This document shows positions 60,011 through 64,000 of a stretch of DNA of 64,000 nucleotides, piece after piece. Both the position numbers and the translations under genes were made by a program. Positions within the stretch are counted from its first letter, which is position 1. Every line of letters starts with the position of its first letter. The notes under the pieces were generated by a model, which was not told the DNA's origin, did not search any database, and saw only the letters and a list, made by a program, of their open reading frames with translations. The DNA is taken from the NCBI RefSeq assembly GCF_025336485.1, contig NZ_JAODAB010000001.1:186001-250000 (forward strand), read 5' to 3'. The DNA is from Pseudomonas citri. GTDB lineage: Bacteria; Pseudomonadota; Gammaproteobacteria; Pseudomonadales; Pseudomonadaceae.

Positions 60011-62017
60011 TCAGACAATGAAGTGCTTGACCATGGCATCCAGCTCGTCGGCCAACTGCGCCAACTCCCGGCTCGACGCGTGGGTCTGGTTCGCAACGCC
60101 GCTGGCCTGTGTCGACACATCACGGATGCTGAGCAGGTTACTGTCGACTTCGCGGGCCACATGAGACTGCTCCTGGGTGGAACTGGCAATGCTCTGGTTG
60201 CGCTCGTTGATCTGCACGATGGCCTGGGCGATCGCTTCCAGCGCGGCACCCGCTTCGCGTGCGACTTCGAGGGTTTCCCGGGTCTTGCCGTTGCTGTTGC
60301 GCATGGAACCGAGGGCTTGTTCGCTGCCGGTCCTGACCGAGTCAATGATGCTCTCAATCTGCCGGGTCGATTCCTGGGTTCGCTGCGCCAGCCCCCGGAC
60401 TTCGTCCGCCACCACGGCGAAACCGCGCCCACTTTCGCCGGCCCGCGCCGCTTCGATCGCTGCGTTCAAGGCCAGCATGTTGGTCTGTTCGGCGATGCCG
60501 CGAATGACATCCAGCACGGACGTGATACCACCGATATTCCCGGCGAGGGTCTGCAAGGCATCGGTGGTGTGTTCGATATCGCCGGCCAGCACCTCGATGG
60601 CGCCCACGGTGCGCCCCACGCTCTCCTGGCCCTGGCGGGAACGCTGGTCGGCAGACTCGGACACCTGGGACGCCGAAACGGCATTGCGTGCCACGTCCTC
60701 GATGGCGCTGGTCAGTTCGGTGACGGCGGTGGCGGCCTGATCCAGTTCACCGCTCTGGCGCGTCAGGCCGTGGCTGGCATCATGGGTCGCGGCACTCAAC
60801 TGGGCAGCCGTCGATGCCAGGTGCCTGGCAGAACTCATGATGCGCTGGACAGTATCGCGCAGCCCTTTCTGCATATGTTGCAAGGCCAGCAACAAGCGGG
60901 CCGGCTCATCCGTACCAGACGAGTCGACAGCATGGCTCAGATCGCCTGCCGTGATACGTTCGGCGGCCTTCAGCGCCAGATTCATTTGCTTGAGCAACCG
61001 CAGCACCATCAAGGTCGCCAGCGTGGCCCCCAACAGCAACGCCACCAGCAAGCCGCCAGACATCAGCAGGATGTCCTGCCAGGCGCTGTCGCGACGAGCC
61101 TCGAGGGCATCGGCAAGGGCGGCCAGCGCCGGCCGGTTGAAGGCGTACAAGGCATCGACGGTCCGGGCATAGGTCGCGATGTAGTCGGCCACCGGGTAGT
61201 TGGGCGCAGCGGTCGCGATCAGTTGGGTGTCCGTCAGCTTCAGCGCTTGCTCGACCTGGGGCCCCAGGGTCGCCAGGGGGCCGCTCAGCTGAGCATTGAA
61301 CGCTGGGCTGGCGGTGTTGACCTTGATGAAAGCGCGGGTCAGCTTGTCGAAACTGTTCAGGGCCTGGGTCGTCAGACCGGTCAGGGCCGCACGTTGCTCC
61401 GGCTCGATCCGCCCTTGCGCCAGATGCAGGGCGCCGGTCGCACTCAATTGGCCCAGCAATGCGCCGGTCTGCGGCAGTTCGACCAGCGCACCAGTGATCA
61501 GGTAATAGGTTTCGAAGATCGGGTCCAGCGACAGCTCGAAATGATCGAGCAACCCGTCCTCGACCTGCAGCGCGGCCGCGATCAAGCGCACATGCGCCGC
61601 CAGGCTCTGGGTGCCGTCGATACCTGCGCTTGAGACCTGCCTGGCCAGCTCGTCCCATTGCCGGCGCACCTGCCCAAAGGCCGTCACAAGGCTGGCGGGC
61701 ACCTGGGACTCCTGCAATGCACGTTCGGTTTGCTCGAAGGCCCGCTCCACCTCGGCCTGTTTTTTCTGCCGTGTCTCGAGCAACGCACGGTTGCCCCCCA
61801 GCACGGCGGAGGAAAGACCACTGTGCTGTTGGGTCAACTGCACCAGTTGCAATAAATCCTGCACCGGTTGCATACCGCGAAACTCCTGCACGGCCTGGCG
61901 GCTCTGATTCAAGGCGCCTGACACATACAGGGTGGTCGGTGCAGCGATCAGCACCAGGCACAATAACGCCAGCATCGAGAACTTGCCGGGTAAAGACAAT
62001 CGATCAAGTACTTGCAT
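60011..62017 (-). CDS. Methyl-accepting chemotaxis protein with a long helical sensor region
   Basis: 668 residues. Membrane segments at about 13-33 and 323-347 bound a large, mainly helical periplasmic domain (about 290 residues); no known sensor motif was identified. HAMP follows, then the signalling hairpin with [20 protein letters not shown] near residue 500. The C terminus shows no CheR pentapeptide. The next gene on the same strand is cheR. Confidence 0.93.
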   Translation of the reverse strand: MQVLDRLSLPGKFSMLALLCLVLIAAPTTLYVSGALNQSRQAVQEFRGMQPVQDLLQLVQLTQQHSGLSSAVLGGNRALLETRQKKQAEVERAFEQTERALQESQVPASLVTAFGQVRRQWDELARQVSSAGIDGTQSLAAHVRLIAAALQVEDGLLDHFELSLDPIFETYYLITGALVELPQTGALLGQLSATGALHLAQGRIEPEQRAALTGLTTQALNSFDKLTRAFIKVNTASPAFNAQLSGPLATLGPQVEQALKLTDTQLIATAAPNYPVADYIATYARTVDALYAFNRPALAALADALEARRDSAWQDILLMSGGLLVALLLGATLATLMVLRLLKQMNLALKAAERITAGDLSHAVDSSGTDEPARLLLALQHMQKGLRDTVQRIMSSARHLASTAAQLSAATHDASHGLTRQSGELDQAATAVTELTSAIEDVARNAVSASQVSESADQRSRQGQESVGRTVGAIEVLAGDIEHTTDALQTLAGNIGGITSVLDVIRGIAEQTNMLALNAAIEAARAGESGRGFAVVADEVRGLAQRTQESTRQIESIIDSVRTGSEQALGSMRNSNGKTRETLEVAREAGAALEAIAQAIVQINERNQSIASSTQEQSHVAREVDSNLLSIRDVSTQASGVANQTHASSRELAQLADELDAMVKHFIV

Positions 62018-62147
62018 AGGTGGCCTCTCGGCGCATTTGGAGGGAATTCGCAGGGCTTGGACCCGCAGCGCTGTGCAGGGTGAAGAAGCTCATCAGTTGT
62101 TGCAGTTGCTCAGCCTGGCCGCTCATTTCCTCGGCGGTGGCGAATAC
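62004..62147 (-). pseudogene. Fossil of an MCP C-terminus, in frame after the CheW stop
   Basis: Directly after the TGA of the CheW gene (62148-62150) and in the same frame, the sequence reads [20 protein letters not shown] followed by FFTLHS, closely matching [22 protein letters not shown] at the end of the neighbouring MCP at 63060-63836. The frame stays open to 62004, ending inside the start of the second MCP. This looks like a leftover from duplication and deletion of an MCP gene. It has no start of its own. Confidence 0.7.
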
Positions 62148-63041
62148 TCATGTCGGCACCTCTTGCTGTTCGACAGGACGCGGTTGCGTACGCAGCCCCA
62201 CGGACCCGCTTGCCAGCAGGAGCCGCTCGATGTCCAGCAACATCACTCGATGGCTGCTGACCAGGGTGGTCCCCAGAATGAACCCGGCGCCCGAGGTTGC
62301 AGGCGCTTCTATCTGCCCCCAGGGAATGTCGAGGATCCTGCCGACCGCATCGGGCACCAGGCCGACCCTTTGCCAATGATCACCTACCGGTACTTCGACG
62401 ATGATGATATGGGTGCTTGCCCCGATCTTGACGGGGCGTCCGCCGAAGTGGAGCCCCAGGTCAATCACCGGCACCAGGGAACTGCCCAACCTGATCGCCC
62501 TACGCGCCGGTAATGACTGGCCTGGTCTGGGCATGAGCTGGGTGGCCTCCATGAGCGTGTGCACATTCAACATGCTCACCGCGAACGCCGTGCCGTCGAC
62601 AACCAGCGAAAGGTACTGGCTGTCGAGTGTCGTATCGTTGATCGCCAACGGCGAATCGACGACGGCATGGGTGAGCGCCTGGCTTCTCTCCAGCATGTGC
62701 GTGGTCAAATCCGCCAGGTGCTGCATCTTGTCCGCGAGTTGGGCAAAATCCTGCGTCCGGCTCGCGTTGTGTTTCGCCTCGATGGACGAGTTGTGCAGCG
62801 GCTCTGGCTCGAGGCAGGCAACCTCGGCCGGTGGCTCGACCAGCGTACTCGGGCGGATGTCGATGGCTGCCGGGGTCAGTACCAGAATGACCAGCATCAC
62901 GATACAGGGCACCCACGCCAGCCATAGCCAGTACGGCAATCCAATCCAATCGATGAGTACAGCCGGTGCAACCAGCAGCACCAGCGTGGCACAACCCCAG
63001 CCGAATCTGGCACCCGGCGTCAGGTCTTTAAAACGCTTCAT
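62148..63041 (-). CDS. Membrane-anchored CheW-like coupling protein
   Basis: 297 residues. Two hydrophobic segments at the N terminus (about 16-29 and 36-55) precede a linker (about 60-135) and a CheW domain (about 135-285) with both SH3-like halves, recognised by YLSLVVDGTAFAVSMLNVHTLMEA and LGSSLVPVIDLGLHFGG. CheW proteins are normally soluble, so anchoring is unusual. It couples receptors to CheA. Start ATG at 63039-63041, 18 bases after the preceding MCP stop. An MCP-like tail continues in frame past the stop. Confidence 0.85.
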   Translation of the reverse strand: MKRFKDLTPGARFGWGCATLVLLVAPAVLIDWIGLPYWLWLAWVPCIVMLVILVLTPAAIDIRPSTLVEPPAEVACLEPEPLHNSSIEAKHNASRTQDFAQLADKMQHLADLTTHMLERSQALTHAVVDSPLAINDTTLDSQYLSLVVDGTAFAVSMLNVHTLMEATQLMPRPGQSLPARRAIRLGSSLVPVIDLGLHFGGRPVKIGASTHIIIVEVPVGDHWQRVGLVPDAVGRILDIPWGQIEAPATSGAGFILGTTLVSSHRVMLLDIERLLLASGSVGLRTQPRPVEQQEVPT

Positions 63042-63059
63042 TGCAGATGTACACCTTGA

Positions 63060-64000
63060 TTATTCCTGAAAGCGCACGAAGCCCGCGGGCAGGGTCACAC
63101 CACGCGTGCCGAGCACCCTGCCGACCGCCGCGGCGGTGACGGGTTTGTTCAGGGTCGCGGCAGGTGCGGCCATACGCTCGTCGTCATCCTGATTCGTCAG
63201 GCTGAAGAAGCTCATCCGCTGTTGCAGTTGCTCGGCCTGACCGCGCATCTGCTCGGCGGTGGCGGCCAGTTCCTCGGAAGCCGAGGCGTTCTGCTGGGTG
63301 ATCTGGTTGAGCTGGTTCATCGCCGTGTTGATCTGGTTGACGCCGGTGGACTGCTCCTCGGAGGCTGCGGAAATTTCCTGCACCAGATCGCTGGTCTTGG
63401 CGATGCCGGGCACGATTTCGTCGAGCAGGCTGCCGGCGCGTTCGGCCAGCGCCACCGAGCCCTTGGCCACTTCGCCGATTTCCTGGGCCGCGACCTGGCT
63501 GCGCTCGGCCAGCTTGCGTACCTCGGCGGCAACCACGGCAAAGCCCTTGCCGTGCTCACCAGCGCGGGCGGCTTCGATGGCGGCGTTGAGCGCCAGCAGG
63601 TTGGTCTGGTAGGCGATGTCGTCGATGATGCCGATCTTCTCGGCGATGCTCTTCATCGCACTGACCGTGTCCTTGACCGCCTCCCCGCCTTCGACCGCCT
63701 GCCGCGCGGCATTGCCGGCCATGCCGTCAGTGACCCGCGCGTTCTCGCTGTTCTGTTCGATGGAGGCGGACATCTGCTCCACCGACGCGGAGGTTTCCTC
63801 GACACTGACAGCCTGCTCGCTGGCAGCCTGACTCATGGACAGTGCAGTGGAGCTGACCTCCTCACTGGCCGACGCGATATGGCCGGTGGTGCTGTTGACC
63901 TCGCCGATGATGCTCGAGAGCGTGGCGATGGTGTTATTGACCGCGCTCTTGAGGGCTTCGAACGTGCCCTGATACTCCTTGTCGATCCCCTGGGTCAGAT
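63060..64000 (-). CDS. Methyl-accepting chemotaxis protein, C-terminal part (cut by window edge)
   Basis: About 313 residues of the cytoplasmic signalling region up to the stop. Contains [20 protein letters not shown] with FAVVAAEVR, then the long coiled coil and an ending in GFVRFQE, which may be the CheR-binding-type tail. No start codon or membrane segment is in the window; the apparent ATG at 63834-63836 is internal. The gene probably begins beyond 64000. Next to the CheW-like gene in a che operon. Confidence 0.93.
   Translation of the reverse strand, partial: LTQGIDKEYQGTFEALKSAVNNTIATLSSIIGEVNSTTGHIASASEEVSSTALSMSQAASEQAVSVEETSASVEQMSASIEQNSENARVTDGMAGNAARQAVEGGEAVKDTVSAMKSIAEKIGIIDDIAYQTNLLALNAAIEAARAGEHGKGFAVVAAEVRKLAERSQVAAQEIGEVAKGSVALAERAGSLLDEIVPGIAKTSDLVQEISAASEEQSTGVNQINTAMNQLNQITQQNASASEELAATAEQMRGQAEQLQQRMSFFSLTNQDDDERMAAPAATLNKPVTAAAVGRVLGTRGVTLPAGFVRFQE

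Overview
The window is chromosomal DNA from a fluorescent-type Pseudomonas. GC is high. Gene content and order (cobW/cobN, cbtAB-cobE-cobM, metH, cysI-DUF934, cti, acnB with a GTG start, miaE, a che-II-like cluster) fit that genus, and copies of a short REP-like palindrome with a gagcaagcttgctc-type core recur between genes. This placement rests on recognised protein families and not on a database search.

Layout. 1-4.5 kb: cobalamin and cobalt genes. cobN (start only) and cobW run leftward; cbtB, cbtA, cobE and cobM run rightward. Each arm has its own cobalamin riboswitch, and a terminator-like hairpin lies between the right riboswitch and cbtB. 4.6-11.5 kb: nfuA, the periplasmic fatty-acid cis/trans isomerase cti, and B12-dependent metH. 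11.5-13.0 kb: an AT-richer lipoprotein metalloprotease that looks imported. 13.2-30.6 kb: ordinary core genes. These are a DUF2970 protein, a periplasmic binding protein, a 37-residue membrane protein, cysI plus DUF934, a GAF-GGDEF protein, an AraC regulator, a LysE exporter, a glycine-rich exported protein, ada and an AlkA-type glycosylase, miaE, a tandem universal stress protein behind a perfect ANR/FNR box, a DUF1289 protein, acnB (with two MITE-like elements in its upstream region), a SdaC-type transporter and a 2-hydroxyacid dehydrogenase.

30.6-50.9 kb: a complete, compact type VI secretion locus. tssA-M-L-K-J run leftward and tssB-C-hcp-E-F-G-H-effector-vgrG-MORN run rightward from a shared promoter region holding a 19-bp inverted repeat. 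A DUF4280 PAAR-like spike gene follows on the opposite strand. No PpkA/PppA/Fha/TagF post-translational control genes are present. The gene between clpV and vgrG encodes a 212-residue protein with a Cys/His/Asp arrangement typical of the YopT/AvrPphB (C58) cysteine proteases. It has no evident immunity gene, so it is a candidate host-directed effector. It is the most interesting item in the window.

51-53.3 kb: an APH-like phosphotransferase and an SDR dehydrogenase, then a REP-like sequence abutting the C-terminal remnant of an IS110-family transposase. 53.3-64 kb: a leftward signalling block. In transcription order it holds an MCP (start outside the window), an unusual CheW carrying two N-terminal membrane segments, a second MCP, cheR, cheD, cheB, a PAS-GGDEF-EAL protein and a Cache-type MCP. 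Immediately past the CheW stop codon, and in the same frame, lies a fossil of an MCP C-terminus. This suggests a past duplication and deletion inside the operon. cheA and cheY are expected just beyond position 64000.
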